Source: Tenacibaculum singaporense (GTDB taxonomy: Bacteria; Bacteroidota; Bacteroidia; Flavobacteriales; Flavobacteriaceae). Taken from it: a DNA stretch of 64,000 nt. Where the stretch lies: contig NZ_CP032548.1 of assembly GCF_003867015.1 (NCBI RefSeq), forward strand, positions 2,733,001 to 2,797,000, in the 5' to 3' direction. Under the pieces are notes generated by a model, which saw only the letters and a list, made by a program, of their open reading frames with translations, made no database searches and was not told where the DNA came from. The translations under genes were made by a program, and so were the position numbers. This document shows, one piece after another, positions 16,635 to 24,756 of this stretch (its first letter is position 1; each line of letters starts with the position of its first letter).

Positions 16635-16642
16635 CGAATGTA
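16635..16642 (-). promoter_or_regulatory. -7 element of ctlX (leaderless arrangement)
   Basis: On the minus strand TACATTCG is followed by CAGT and the ATG. The pyrE gene has the same layout (TACATTTG, CGCT, ATG). No -33 TTG at 19-21 nt is visible, so the call is tentative. Confidence 0.4.
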
Positions 16643-16757
16643 ATAAGATTTTGACTTTTTATTACAGTAAAAGAGAACAACTAAATTTTAATTATGTTAT
16701 GTTAATTTATCCTATTTTTTCTCTGATTTGTCCTATCACAACCACCTTCTCACATTT

Positions 16758-16765
16758 TACTTTTG
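16758..16765 (+). promoter_or_regulatory. -7 element of the DUF2938 gene
   Basis: TACTTTTG matches TAnnTTTG and lies 13 nt before the ATG at 16779. A TTTG at 16727-16730 is 27 nt upstream, longer than the usual spacer, so only the -7 box is supported. Confidence 0.4.
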
Positions 16766-16778
16766 TCTGAAAAACAAC

Positions 16779-17264
16779 ATGAATCATTTATTTCAAACAA
16801 TTTTAGTAGGTATTGGTGCTACAGCAACCATGGATGTTTACTCTATCATTTTAAATTACTTTGGTATCAAAACTCTTGATTACAAATTTCTGGGTCGTTG
16901 GATTGGTTATTTTTTTGACGGTAAATTTTCTCATCATACAATATTTACCGCTCCTTCCATAAAACATGAGCACCTAATTGGTTGGGTTGCACACTATACT
17001 ATAGGAATTGTATTTGCTTTTCTCTTAGTCTTTATTTTTGGTAAAAAATGGCTTGAACACCCTACACTTTTACCAGCTTTAATTATAGGAATTGTAACAG
17101 TGGTAGCACCTTTCTTTTTCATGCAACCTGCATTTGGATTGGGAATTGCCGCTTCTAACACTCCTGATCCAATCAAAGCAAGAATAATGAGTTTAATAAC
17201 ACATACCGTATTTGGTTTTGGATTATTTTTAAGTGCTAAAATTTTAAGTTCCTTAATTAAGTAA
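16779..17264 (+). CDS. DUF2938 family membrane protein
   Basis: A 161-residue membrane protein beginning MNHLFQTILVGIGATATMD. A longer frame from 16728 exists, but the ATG at 16779 fits the family start and follows a -7 box. Four helices are predicted. Family marks are TATMDVYSIIL, FLGRWIGYFFDGKF, the central HLIGWVAHYTIGIVFAFLL and the tail ARIMSLITHTVFGFGL. The function is unknown. It stands between ctlX (divergent) and the flavin monooxygenase gene (convergent, separated by a terminator). Confidence 0.83.
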   Translation: MNHLFQTILVGIGATATMDVYSIILNYFGIKTLDYKFLGRWIGYFFDGKFSHHTIFTAPSIKHEHLIGWVAHYTIGIVFAFLLVFIFGKKWLEHPTLLPALIIGIVTVVAPFFFMQPAFGLGIAASNTPDPIKARIMSLITHTVFGFGLFLSAKILSSLIK

Positions 17265-17307
17265 TTAAGCTTAGTTTATTAGATGTAACATTTTATCTCT
17301 TATACAA

Positions 17308-17349
17308 CAAAACCACTAATACTATTAGTTATTAGTGGTTTTGTTTTTT
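17308..17349. terminator. Bidirectional terminator
   Basis: 13-bp stem CAAAACCACTAAT (17308-17320) with ATTAGTGGTTTTG (17331-17343), 10-nt loop, T-run to 17349. It separates the convergent DUF2938 and monooxygenase genes. Confidence 0.9.
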
Positions 17350-17361
17350 ACATACGTAAGT

Positions 17362-18405
17362 TTATTTTTCACTAATTACATTGGCTAAATAATTAGCATC
17401 TTTTACTACACCTCCTAAAGTAGCAGAACCACGAGTATACATCCAAGGTAAGCCTATAAAATATAACCCTTCAATATTACTCACTCCTCTATAATTTTTG
17501 GGATAATTATCTGCATCTAACTCCAAGCCTTCTATCCACTTAAAGTTTGGACGATATCCTGTAGCCCAAATAATATTTTTTATTGATGTTACTTTCTTAT
17601 TTTCAAAAACAACTTCATTATCTAAAGCATCCTTGGTTCTTCCTACTGTAACTACATTTTCACGAGATAGAATTTCTTTTACATCCGTGCCAATTACAGG
17701 CTGTAAAGAAGTGCTTATTTTTTTCCCTATCCAACTATATTTGTTAAATTTTAAAAATCCAATTAAAGTAAACCACCACCATAGAGTTTTTCCTAAAAAC
17801 TGCTGGGGTAAGGTTTTTACTTTAGTATCTCCCGAAAAATAAACTGTATTTGATTTCTTATCCTTAGATAGCTCATCTAGAATTTGATACCCTGAATCTC
17901 CTCCTCCAACAACTAAAACATCACCTTCTTGCAACTGCTCACTATTTTTATAGTAATTACTATGCATTTGCAACACTTTCTCTGACAATTTTGTATGACA
18001 TGGTGGCGTATAAGGTATGTGGAATGGTCCCGTTGCTACAATTACATTTTTTGCTACAATTTCTCCCTCATTATATAATGCATGAAATCCTTTTACTGAT
18101 TTTTTAATAGAAATTATCAACGTATTCAGTTGTACTGGGATGTCAAACTTCTTCACATACGATTTAAAGTAATTGCTAACCTCATACTTGGAAGGATAAT
18201 GACCTTTTGGCGCGTTAAACTTTAAACCTGGCAAGTGATTATATTCAGTTGGTGTAAATAGTCTTAAAGAGTCCCATCTATTGAGCCAAGAGGCTCCAAT
18301 TTCTTCTTCTCCATCTACTACTATAAAACTTTTTTCCATCTTTTTTAAGTGGTAAGCCATGGATAAGCCTGCTTGCGCACCACCAATAATCACAAAATCT
18401 AACAT
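17362..18405 (-). CDS. Flavin-containing monooxygenase-like FAD/NADPH oxidoreductase
   Basis: A 347-residue protein of the CzcO/YUCCA-like group. The FAD Rossmann motif is IIGGAQAG at residues 6-13, the NADPH motif is VVGGGDSG (near 166-173), and the ATG motif IIWATGYRPNF lies near 284-294. The FMO-type fingerprint is ASWLNRWDSLRLFTP with NHLPG. The length fits the short class. It probably adds oxygen to a small nucleophilic or carbonyl compound; the substrate is unknown. A complete promoter lies upstream (TTTG, N20, TATATTTG). A bidirectional terminator follows. Confidence 0.85.
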   Translation of the reverse strand: MLDFVIIGGAQAGLSMAYHLKKMEKSFIVVDGEEEIGASWLNRWDSLRLFTPTEYNHLPGLKFNAPKGHYPSKYEVSNYFKSYVKKFDIPVQLNTLIISIKKSVKGFHALYNEGEIVAKNVIVATGPFHIPYTPPCHTKLSEKVLQMHSNYYKNSEQLQEGDVLVVGGGDSGYQILDELSKDKKSNTVYFSGDTKVKTLPQQFLGKTLWWWFTLIGFLKFNKYSWIGKKISTSLQPVIGTDVKEILSRENVVTVGRTKDALDNEVVFENKKVTSIKNIIWATGYRPNFKWIEGLELDADNYPKNYRGVSNIEGLYFIGLPWMYTRGSATLGGVVKDANYLANVISEK

Positions 18406-18429
18406 CTAAAATCATTTTCATTAAGGGCT

Positions 18430-18461
18430 CAAATATAGATACTTTAAACAAGCACGTCAAA
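18430..18461 (-). promoter_or_regulatory. Promoter of the flavin monooxygenase gene
   Basis: Minus strand: TTTG at 18461-18458, 20-nt spacer, TATATTTG at 18437-18430, then 24 nt to the ATG. This is one of the best matches to the Bacteroidota consensus in the window. Confidence 0.65.
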
Positions 18462-18565
18462 CTTTTCTTGGAACTACATTTTCTTTAAAAATCAAAAAAG
18501 AAAGTTACAGAGGTTTACATAAATATTATTTGTAATAATATGTAAGAAATTAATTCTAGAGAGCA

Positions 18566-18573
18566 TAAATTTG
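18566..18573 (+). promoter_or_regulatory. -7 element of the DUF1566 lipoprotein gene
   Basis: TAAATTTG, 22 nt before the start codon. No TTG at a proper distance upstream, so the promoter is only partly supported. Confidence 0.4.
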
Positions 18574-18595
18574 CAAAAATTGAAGTTTTAAGAAA

Positions 18596-19189
18596 ATGAG
18601 AATACTTACCCTTGTTGTTTTACTACTTAGCTTTTCATCATGTAAGAAGGCTCAGAAAGAAAACAACACCCCTGAAAAGAAAGCTGAAGTAAAAATAAAA
18701 GTAGTTACCCCTAACAAGAGCCTAAAAACAATTGACACTACTTTAATTGTGTTAGACTCTACCACAAACTTAATTTGGATGAAGAACGATTTTAGTGCCA
18801 TTGAAAAAAGGTTTTTAAATAAGTGGGACGAAGTATTTGAATGGCAAGAAAAAATGAATTCTCATAACTATGCAGGATTTAATGATTGGAGAGTTCCCAA
18901 CATAAAAGAATATCGTTCTATCAATAAAAATGAAAAAGATAGAATTAATTATAAACAATTATTTACAGAGATTGACTCTACTTTCTTTTGGGGAAAAGGA
19001 GCTTACGCTTTTTGGAGTTCTACAACACCTAATAAAAATACTGCTAGCTACATGAGTTTTAAAGAAGGATTTGCTGTATCTGGTAATAGAGAAAAAATTA
19101 CAACCTATACAAAAGAACATAGAGGAAAATCGTTTGGTATAAGCGTGCGATTGGTTAGAAATAACAACGAAGTAAAAAATTTACAATGA
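18596..19189 (+). CDS. DUF1566 (Lcl C-terminal type) lipoprotein
   Basis: A 197-residue lipoprotein: signal MRILTLVVLLLSFSSC with acyl Cys16, Lys/Glu-rich linker, then the DUF1566 domain from about residue 50. Typical marks are TNLIWMKNDF, the YAGFNDWRVPNIKEY motif, AFWSSTTPN and the terminal FGISVRLVRN. DUF1566 domains are a C-type-lectin-like fold found in bacterial surface proteins; the ligand is unknown. Its stop overlaps the start of the following acetyltransferase gene in ATGA, so the two are translationally coupled. Confidence 0.85.
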   Translation: MRILTLVVLLLSFSSCKKAQKENNTPEKKAEVKIKVVTPNKSLKTIDTTLIVLDSTTNLIWMKNDFSAIEKRFLNKWDEVFEWQEKMNSHNYAGFNDWRVPNIKEYRSINKNEKDRINYKQLFTEIDSTFFWGKGAYAFWSSTTPNKNTASYMSFKEGFAVSGNREKITTYTKEHRGKSFGISVRLVRNNNEVKNLQ

Positions 19190-19740
19190 TTATTAGAAAA
19201 GCTACCCAAAAAGACGCTAAAGAAATTGCTTTTTGCATGCTCTTGGCAATGGAAGACATCATTTATACATTTATTGGAGAAAATTCTACAGAAAAAGCAC
19301 TTACTTTTTTAGAATCATTAATTATTCAAAAAAGCAATCAGTACTCTTACGAAAACTGTTGGGTTATAGAAAGTGACAATAAAGTCATTGCTGCAGCTAA
19401 CTTATATGATGGTGCCGACTTAAAACAACTTAAAAAACCAGTAGCTTTATTACTAAAAACTAGGTTTAATCAAGAACTAACATACGAAGACGAAACCCAG
19501 TCTGGAGAATATTATATTGATTGTATTGGTGTAAATCCTAGCTACCAAGGTAAAGGTATTGGCTCTAAAATATTAACCTTTTTAATTGATGAGTACGTTC
19601 ATAAAAAGAAGAAGACCTTAGGGCTTTTAGTTGATAAGGAAAACCCTAACGCTAAGAAACTTTACTTGAAACTTGGTTTTAAAATTGTTGGAGAAAAAAG
19701 ATTAGCTGGTAAGACAATGGAACATTTACAAATACACTAA
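19186..19740 (+). CDS. GNAT family N-acetyltransferase
   Basis: A 184-residue protein with GNAT layout: beta-alpha start MIIRKATQKDAKEIA, the core strand YYIDCIGVNPSYQGKGIGSK holding the acetyl-CoA pyrophosphate loop Q/RxxGxG/A (QGKGIG), and the C-terminal NPNAKKLYLKLGF-x-IVGE. The substrate is unknown. Coupled to the DUF1566 lipoprotein gene by a 4-bp overlap; a functional link is possible but not evident. Confidence 0.9.
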   Translation: MIIRKATQKDAKEIAFCMLLAMEDIIYTFIGENSTEKALTFLESLIIQKSNQYSYENCWVIESDNKVIAAANLYDGADLKQLKKPVALLLKTRFNQELTYEDETQSGEYYIDCIGVNPSYQGKGIGSKILTFLIDEYVHKKKKTLGLLVDKENPNAKKLYLKLGFKIVGEKRLAGKTMEHLQIH

Positions 19741-19795
19741 CTTTATTAAGAAAATTATAACAAACTACACTCCGTTTATTTTATAAGTTTACGTT

Positions 19796-20179
19796 GTGAT
19801 AAAATTTAATAAAATACCAAATACTTCTTCGCTATTTCCTATAGTAGGTCTAGTTATTTTATTATTTTTTTCTCCCTGTAAAGTTAGAAACTTTATACAA
19901 GCAGAACTTAATCTTCCGCTAACCGAAGTTTCAAATAAAAGTCAAACCTCCACAAGTAACCTTAGTTGTTATAGTAGTGAGATTACTGATATTTCTCTAC
20001 TACAAACAATACCTTCTGTTAAAGTTTTTCCTGTTTTTATAAATAGAGATTTTAACACCTCTTTTCTGTTTCTTGAAACTTCCCCAAATAAAATAAGGAC
20101 TGGCTATCAAAAAAAGAGACATGTAGTATCTTCAGTTCCTCTTTATATTTTATTTAAGAACTTTAAAGGCCACCTTTAG
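19796..20179 (+). CDS. Small signal-anchored protein, unknown function
   Basis: A 127-residue protein starting at a GTG. A hydrophobic segment (residues about 13-27) ends in FFSPCKVRNFIQAELNL, then follows a polar region with NKSQTSTSNLSCYSSE. Small proteins with this C-x-V-[RK]-x-x-I-x-x-x-L-x-LPLT-x-x-x-NKS pattern occur, as I recall, in many Bacteroidota next to oxidoreductase or metal genes, with unknown role. Here it precedes the DoxDA gene by 116 nt. Composition and this conserved segment support a real gene. Confidence 0.6.
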   Translation: MIKFNKIPNTSSLFPIVGLVILLFFSPCKVRNFIQAELNLPLTEVSNKSQTSTSNLSCYSSEITDISLLQTIPSVKVFPVFINRDFNTSFLFLETSPNKIRTGYQKKRHVVSSVPLYILFKNFKGHL

Positions 20180-20218
20180 TCCTCCCTCTTCTTAAGAATT
20201 ACAAATAAAAATAATAAC

Positions 20219-20242
20219 CTACATAGATACTTACTTATGTAG
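20219..20242. repeat. Inverted repeat upstream of doxDA
   Basis: CTACATA (20219-20225) and TATGTAG (20236-20242) flank a 10-nt centre. It lies shortly before a promoter-like TTG / TAAGTTTT pair (about 20250-20281) of the DoxDA gene, so it could be an operator. Weak evidence. Confidence 0.3.
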
Positions 20243-20295
20243 CTATCGCTTGTACTATAAACTACGGATAGTATAAGTTTTAATATAAAAACATA

Positions 20296-21312
20296 ATGAT
20301 TAACAACAATATAAAAAACGATTCAGGGCTTTTGGCTCTGGCAATACGGTTAGTTATTGGTTGGACCTACTTCTCTGCTTTTTGGAGAAGGACAATTTTA
20401 GCCAATAAACTCGACCCTGAAGTAGCAGGATACATTGGAGAAAAATTCAACCATTTTCTTCCTAATGCATTGGGTATTAAACCTCTTATTCAATACTTAG
20501 TTGAAAATCCAGATATACTATGGTTAAACATGGTAATATTTACCATTATTGAAGGAATTGTAGGACTATTTATCATCTTTGGTTTATTTACCAGAATAAT
20601 GAGTATTGGTGTATTTGGTCTCGCTATGGGTATTCTTTTGGGCTCTGGTTGGATAGGAACAACATGCCTTGATGAATGGCAAATTGGTGTACTTGGAATC
20701 GCAACAGGATATGTACTCTTTTTAACAGGAAGCGGTAAATACTCACTAGACAACTACTTTATAAAAAACAACTTTTCCTTCACCAAAAAGAAATGGTTTG
20801 CATGGTTAGGATCAGGAATCTTACCGATTAAAAACAACATTTTCCCAAGATTTGTTTTAATAGGATCCTTAGCTATTTTAGGAATGACTTTATTCACCAA
20901 CCAAGTATTTCATGGTGGTGTTTGGGGAACACTTCATAACAAATCGGTTAAACCTAAAATAGAAATAACAGAAGGTAAGATTAATAACGATACACTTTCT
21001 TTCAACCTTTTTAGAACAGAAGGTGTTGATGTATATGGATCGTGGATTATCGCTATCGAGTTATTTGATCAAAATGGTAATATTGTTATTCAGTATTCTC
21101 AAAAAGACTTATCTTCTTTAACTAATGAAAACATCTCAAATTATTATGTTGCTAAAATAAAACCGGGTAAACATAGCTTGGTTGTTCCTTTAGGTGCTAA
21201 AGCTAAAATGATTTTCAAAAATCAAGTTTTTTCAAATATTTCTAACGGAACATACACCGTAAAAATAACAGACATTAGTGGTGCCTTTTGGACACATCAA
21301 ATAACTAAATAA
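20296..21312 (+). CDS. Thiosulfate:quinone oxidoreductase-like DoxD-DoxA fusion protein
   Basis: A 338-residue membrane protein. Residues about 10-165 are a TQO small-subunit DoxD domain with four helices (LALAIRLVIGWTYFSAFWRR, IIEGIVGLFIIFGLFTR, GTTCLDEWQIGVLG). A further helix lies near 190-205, and residues about 210-338 form the DoxA domain (GGVWGTLHNKSVKPKIEI ... YTVKITDISGAFW). In Acidianus these are two proteins that pass electrons from thiosulfate to quinone; in Bacteroidota they are one chain. The role in sulfur oxidation here is inferred from the family. A terminator follows. Confidence 0.87.
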   Translation: MINNNIKNDSGLLALAIRLVIGWTYFSAFWRRTILANKLDPEVAGYIGEKFNHFLPNALGIKPLIQYLVENPDILWLNMVIFTIIEGIVGLFIIFGLFTRIMSIGVFGLAMGILLGSGWIGTTCLDEWQIGVLGIATGYVLFLTGSGKYSLDNYFIKNNFSFTKKKWFAWLGSGILPIKNNIFPRFVLIGSLAILGMTLFTNQVFHGGVWGTLHNKSVKPKIEITEGKINNDTLSFNLFRTEGVDVYGSWIIAIELFDQNGNIVIQYSQKDLSSLTNENISNYYVAKIKPGKHSLVVPLGAKAKMIFKNQVFSNISNGTYTVKITDISGAFWTHQITK

Positions 21313-21315
21313 ACC

Positions 21316-21360
21316 AAAAACGCAATAGTGATTGTTTAACCACTATTGCGTTTTCTATTT
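21316..21360. terminator. Terminator between doxDA and the minus-strand 74-residue gene
   Basis: AAAACGCAATAGTG (up to 21330) pairs with CACTATTGCGTTTT (21341-21354), 10-nt loop, pyrimidine-rich tail. Works on the plus strand and, through the A-run, plausibly on the minus strand. Confidence 0.85.
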
Positions 21361-21395
21361 CAAAATATAATTTATTGTAGTCTTCTCAATAAACT

Positions 21396-21620
21396 TTATT
21401 CTAATCCTTCCATTTCAGCGTCATAAAATACCCCTGCAGCCTCAATTAAGCCCTCTAACTCATTAGCTAAATCTTGTTCGTTTTCGTTAGACAAGTCTTC
21501 AAACCACTCAATTTCATCATCTTTTAAATTGATTAAAAAACGAGGATACTCTGTATGTAAAACAAAGATATCTTCTGGGTGATTGCTATTATCTGCTAAT
21601 AAAAATTTAGGTAAGTTCAT
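21396..21620 (-). CDS. Small acidic protein, conserved-type hypothetical
   Basis: A 74-residue acidic protein (MNLPKFLLADNSNHPEDIF ...) rich in Glu and Asp with conserved-looking segments FVLHTEYPRFLIN and EIEWFEDLSNE. I know similar small proteins in Flavobacteriia but no function. The gene starts within the last codons of the MATE gene (14-bp overlap), so it is translated from the same transcript. Confidence 0.75.
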   Translation of the reverse strand: MNLPKFLLADNSNHPEDIFVLHTEYPRFLINLKDDEIEWFEDLSNENEQDLANELEGLIEAAGVFYDAEMEGLE

Positions 21621-22995
21621 TATGTTTTGTTTTAATCAATTGTAAAGTTAATTTATTAAATCGTATAAAAAGTAAAATTGATGCTGTTGTTAACCCTGCA
21701 AGCAAACCTAACCAAATACCAAAGCTTCCATACATCTCTTCTGAACCGAAGAAAAAACTAATAGGAAAACCTACTACCCAATACGATATAAAAGTGATGA
21801 ATGTAGGTATTTTTACATCTTGTAAGCCACGTAAAGCTCCTAACATTACAACTTGTATACTATCACTAATTTGAAAAATTGCCGCAGCTATTAGTAAGTT
21901 TGCTGCTATACTCATTACTTCCATATTATCTGCATAATTTTCAGCATCGCTTAAATCAACATATAAATTTGGCAATGATTTATGAAAGACAAAGAAGAAA
22001 GTAGCAAATACAACCGCTAATATAGTTCCCAAGAAAAAGATTGAAAATGCTATTCTTCGTAATTCTTTATAGTTTTTTAATCCTTTTTGATTTCCCACCC
22101 TAATCATAGAAGCAACGCTTAATCCTGTTGCTACCATAAACGTCATAGAAGATAAATTCAATGCTATTTGGTTCGCTGCCTGTGGATTTTTTCCCAACAA
22201 TCCACTCAACCAAATTGCTGCCGTAAAAATGGCCACTTCAAAAAACATTTGCATAGCACTTGGTGTACCTAAATTTATGATTTTTCGAATCATCAAAGTA
22301 TCTAACACAAAAAACTTGATATTAGTAACCAAACGTTTTGAACGTTCCTTTTTACTTAACAACCACCATAAATACGCTACCATTACAAACCTTGATAGTA
22401 ACGTTCCGTATGCAGCTCCTACAATACCTAATTGAGGAAAACCAAACTTACCGTAAATAAGTAAGTAATTCAGTAATACATTTAACACATTAGCAATCAA
22501 TGTTGCATACATAGGGTAGCGTGTCATTGACATTCCATCACTAAACTGTTTTAATGCCTGGAAAACAATCATAGGAATCAACGAAAAAGCTACCAAATCT
22601 AAATATGGAATTGCCAACTCAACCACTTCTATAGGTTGTTTCATTAAATACATTAATGGTTTCGAAAAGAAAACTACCAAAAACAACATAATTCCCATCA
22701 TAGTACACAAGAAAAGCCCATGCTTAAAAGTAGATTTTGCTTCTGCAAAATTATTAGAAGAATCAGCTTCGGCAATTAAAGGAGTTATTGCGGTAGAAAA
22801 ACCAATACCTAACGACATGGCAATAAACATAAAACTATTACCTAATGAAACCGCTGCTAGCTCAGCAGTTCCTAGTTGGCCTACCATTATGTTATCTATA
22901 AAACTCACAAAAGTATGCCCTAACATACCTAGCATTACTGGAGCAGCCAGTTTTAAATTATATTTAAACTCTGATGTATATTGTTTGATGTTCAA
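21607..22995 (-). CDS. MATE family multidrug efflux transporter (NorM-like)
   Basis: A 462-residue protein with twelve predicted helices in two homologous halves. Typical MATE features are the first-half segment PVMLGMLGHTFVSFIDNIMVGQLG, here cited by its core FIDNIMVGQLGTAELAAVSL, and the second-half counterpart NLGTPSAMQMFFEVAIFTAA. It exports cationic drugs or dyes by Na+ or H+ antiport. The start is a TTG at 22995; no ATG occurs near the natural N-terminus. A minus-strand TATTTTTG at 23024-23017 is a likely -7 box. Confidence 0.9.
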   Translation of the reverse strand: MNIKQYTSEFKYNLKLAAPVMLGMLGHTFVSFIDNIMVGQLGTAELAAVSLGNSFMFIAMSLGIGFSTAITPLIAEADSSNNFAEAKSTFKHGLFLCTMMGIMLFLVVFFSKPLMYLMKQPIEVVELAIPYLDLVAFSLIPMIVFQALKQFSDGMSMTRYPMYATLIANVLNVLLNYLLIYGKFGFPQLGIVGAAYGTLLSRFVMVAYLWWLLSKKERSKRLVTNIKFFVLDTLMIRKIINLGTPSAMQMFFEVAIFTAAIWLSGLLGKNPQAANQIALNLSSMTFMVATGLSVASMIRVGNQKGLKNYKELRRIAFSIFFLGTILAVVFATFFFVFHKSLPNLYVDLSDAENYADNMEVMSIAANLLIAAAIFQISDSIQVVMLGALRGLQDVKIPTFITFISYWVVGFPISFFFGSEEMYGSFGIWLGLLAGLTTASILLFIRFNKLTLQLIKTKHNELT

Positions 22996-23016
22996 TTTAG
23001 TTCACTTTTCAGCTTG

Positions 23017-23024
23017 CAAAAATA
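23017..23024 (-). promoter_or_regulatory. -7 element of the MATE gene
   Basis: TATTTTTG on the minus strand, 21 nt before the TTG start. No clear -33 element. Confidence 0.35.
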
Positions 23025-23059
23025 CAACTGTTATCTAAAATAATGTAGGGTTATAACAA

Positions 23060-23086
23060 AATAAAAACCGCTTAAAAAAGCGGCTT
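23060..23086 (-). terminator. Terminator of the fasciclin-domain gene
   Basis: On the minus strand CCGCTT pairs with AAGCGG (23083-23078 and 23073-23068) around a 4-nt loop, followed by TTTTTAT. Short but with a proper T-tract on that strand only. Confidence 0.75.
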
Positions 23087-23122
23087 CTATAACATCAAAA
23101 TAATTACACTTTATTCTCGTAC

Positions 23123-23686
23123 TTACGATTTAGGTAATAAAACACTATTAATTACATGAATTACTCCATTAGATTGATTTACATCTGCAATAGTAACCTT
23201 TGCTTTTCCCCCATTCGCGTCAGATATGTAAACATTTTTCCCTTTAATCCATGCAGTGATTTTACCACCACTAACGGTTTCTATAGCAACTTTACCTCCT
23301 TTGTCTTTTATCATTTTTACTAATTCGTTTGCACTCCATTTACCAGCAACAACGTGGTATTTTAAAATAGCTTGTAATTTCATTTTGTTTTCTGGTTTCA
23401 ATAATGATTCAACTACTCCTTCTGGAAGCTTATCAAAAGCCTTGTTTACAGGAGCAAAAACTGTAAAAGGGCCTTTACTTGATAAAACATCTACCAAATC
23501 TGCTGCTTTTACAGCAGCCACCAATGTTGTATGATCTTTAGAATTTACAGCATTTTGTACAATGTTTTTTGATGGATACATTTCTGCGCCCCCAACCATT
23601 TTTGTTTTTTCTTGTGCCGTAATACTATAGCTGGTAAATAAAGCGGCTGCTAAAACGGTTACTTTTAAAAAGTTTAAGATTTTCAT
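23123..23686 (-). CDS. Secreted fasciclin (FAS1) domain protein
   Basis: A 187-residue protein: signal peptide (ending near SYSITAQ), then one FAS1 domain. Conserved boxes are the H1-like FTVFAPVNKAFDKLPEGVVE, the central YHVVAGKWS and the H2-like GVIHVINSVLLPKS at the end. FAS1 domains mediate cell-surface adhesion or polysaccharide contact. It is divergent from tpx and has its own terminator. Confidence 0.92.
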   Translation of the reverse strand: MKILNFLKVTVLAAALFTSYSITAQEKTKMVGGAEMYPSKNIVQNAVNSKDHTTLVAAVKAADLVDVLSSKGPFTVFAPVNKAFDKLPEGVVESLLKPENKMKLQAILKYHVVAGKWSANELVKMIKDKGGKVAIETVSGGKITAWIKGKNVYISDANGGKAKVTIADVNQSNGVIHVINSVLLPKS

Positions 23687-23814
23687 AAATAATGATTTTT
23701 TAAATTAATATTTCTATTTAATCATACCTACGAAAAAGATTGTCTTCTGGTTTTACAAGAAATTAAAATCCTAAGGAAAACTTAGAATATTCTTATAAGT
23801 TATTTAATTATTCT

Positions 23815-23822
23815 TATTTTTG
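23815..23822 (+). promoter_or_regulatory. -7 element of tpx
   Basis: TATTTTTG matches TAnnTTTG, 22 nt before the tpx start codon. The -33 box is not recognisable. Confidence 0.4.
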
Positions 23823-23844
23823 ATTTTCCTAAAACACATATAAA

Positions 23845-24342
23845 ATGGCTTCAATAACTCTAAAAGGTAACACAATAGAAACAATAGGTAACTTACCTGA
23901 AACTGGAACTAAAGCAATTGATTTTTCGTTAGTTGCAACTGATTTATCTGTTAAAAATTTAGGTGACTTTAGTGGCTCTAAATTAATTTTAAATATTTTC
24001 CCAAGTGTCGATACAGGTACTTGTGCTACATCAGTTAGAGAATTCAACAAAAAAGCAGCCAATTTAGAAAATACTAAAGTTTTATGTATTTCTAGAGACT
24101 TACCTTTTGCCCAAGGTCGTTTTTGTGGTGCTGAAGGCATTGAAAATGTAGTAATGTTATCTGATTTTGCTGCTGGTAGATTCGGTAAAGACTATGGATT
24201 AGAAATTGTTACAGGACCTTTAGCTGGTTTACATTCTCGTTCTATTGTTATCATTGATGAAAATGGTAATATAACCTATACAGAACAAGTAAACGAAACT
24301 GTAGACGAACCTAATTATGAAGCTGCATTAAAAGCTCTTTAA
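23845..24342 (+). CDS. tpx: Thiol peroxidase (atypical 2-Cys peroxiredoxin)
   Basis: A 165-residue peroxiredoxin of the Tpx type. The peroxidatic Cys60 sits in SVDTGTCATSVREFN and the resolving Cys94 in GRFCGAEG, the same spacing as E. coli Tpx (61 and 95). It reduces lipid and organic hydroperoxides in the cytoplasm or periplasm with thioredoxin; no signal peptide is seen here. The following dgkA starts 6 nt after the stop, which suggests co-transcription. Confidence 0.96.
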   Translation: MASITLKGNTIETIGNLPETGTKAIDFSLVATDLSVKNLGDFSGSKLILNIFPSVDTGTCATSVREFNKKAANLENTKVLCISRDLPFAQGRFCGAEGIENVVMLSDFAAGRFGKDYGLEIVTGPLAGLHSRSIVIIDENGNITYTEQVNETVDEPNYEAALKAL

Positions 24343-24348
24343 AAACAT

Positions 24349-24729
24349 ATGAAGAACCCGAATGACGGCTTTTTAAAAGGACGCATACGTAGTATTAAAT
24401 TTGCAGTAAAAGGAATGTGGTTGTTAATAACTACAGAAGATAGCATAAAAGCTCAACTTACATTTGCTTTAATTGCTACCATCTTCGGATTTTACTTTAA
24501 TATATCTGCAACAGAATGGATGATTCAAACTTTAGCGATTGGTATTGTTTTAGTGGCCGAAGCTTTAAATACAGCTATTGAAAAAGTAGCTGATTTTATT
24601 CATCCTGATTATCATAAAAAAATAGGCTTTATTAAAGATATTGCTGCAGGTGCTCCTGCATTTGCTGCAACAATATCTTTAATTATAGCTGGGATAATTT
24701 ACCTTCCTAAAATAATAGCTATATTGTAG
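24349..24729 (+). CDS. dgkA: Diacylglycerol kinase family protein
   Basis: A 126-residue inner-membrane protein with three helices. The hallmark VAEALNTAIEKVAD (E-x-x-N-T-x-I-E) holds catalytic and metal-binding residues of the DgkA family. The extra N-terminal segment FLKGRIRSIKFAVKGM is usual for Bacteroidota members. These enzymes phosphorylate diacylglycerol or undecaprenol. It is placed between tpx and ftsK with short gaps. Confidence 0.93.
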   Translation: MKNPNDGFLKGRIRSIKFAVKGMWLLITTEDSIKAQLTFALIATIFGFYFNISATEWMIQTLAIGIVLVAEALNTAIEKVADFIHPDYHKKIGFIKDIAAGAPAFAATISLIIAGIIYLPKIIAIL

Positions 24730-24756
24730 CGTTCAATTTATTTCTAACAAAAATAC

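Noticed and set aside
16588..16770. Plus-strand ORF between ctlX and the DUF2938 gene
   Set aside because: Begins inside ctlX antisense and has no recognisable features.
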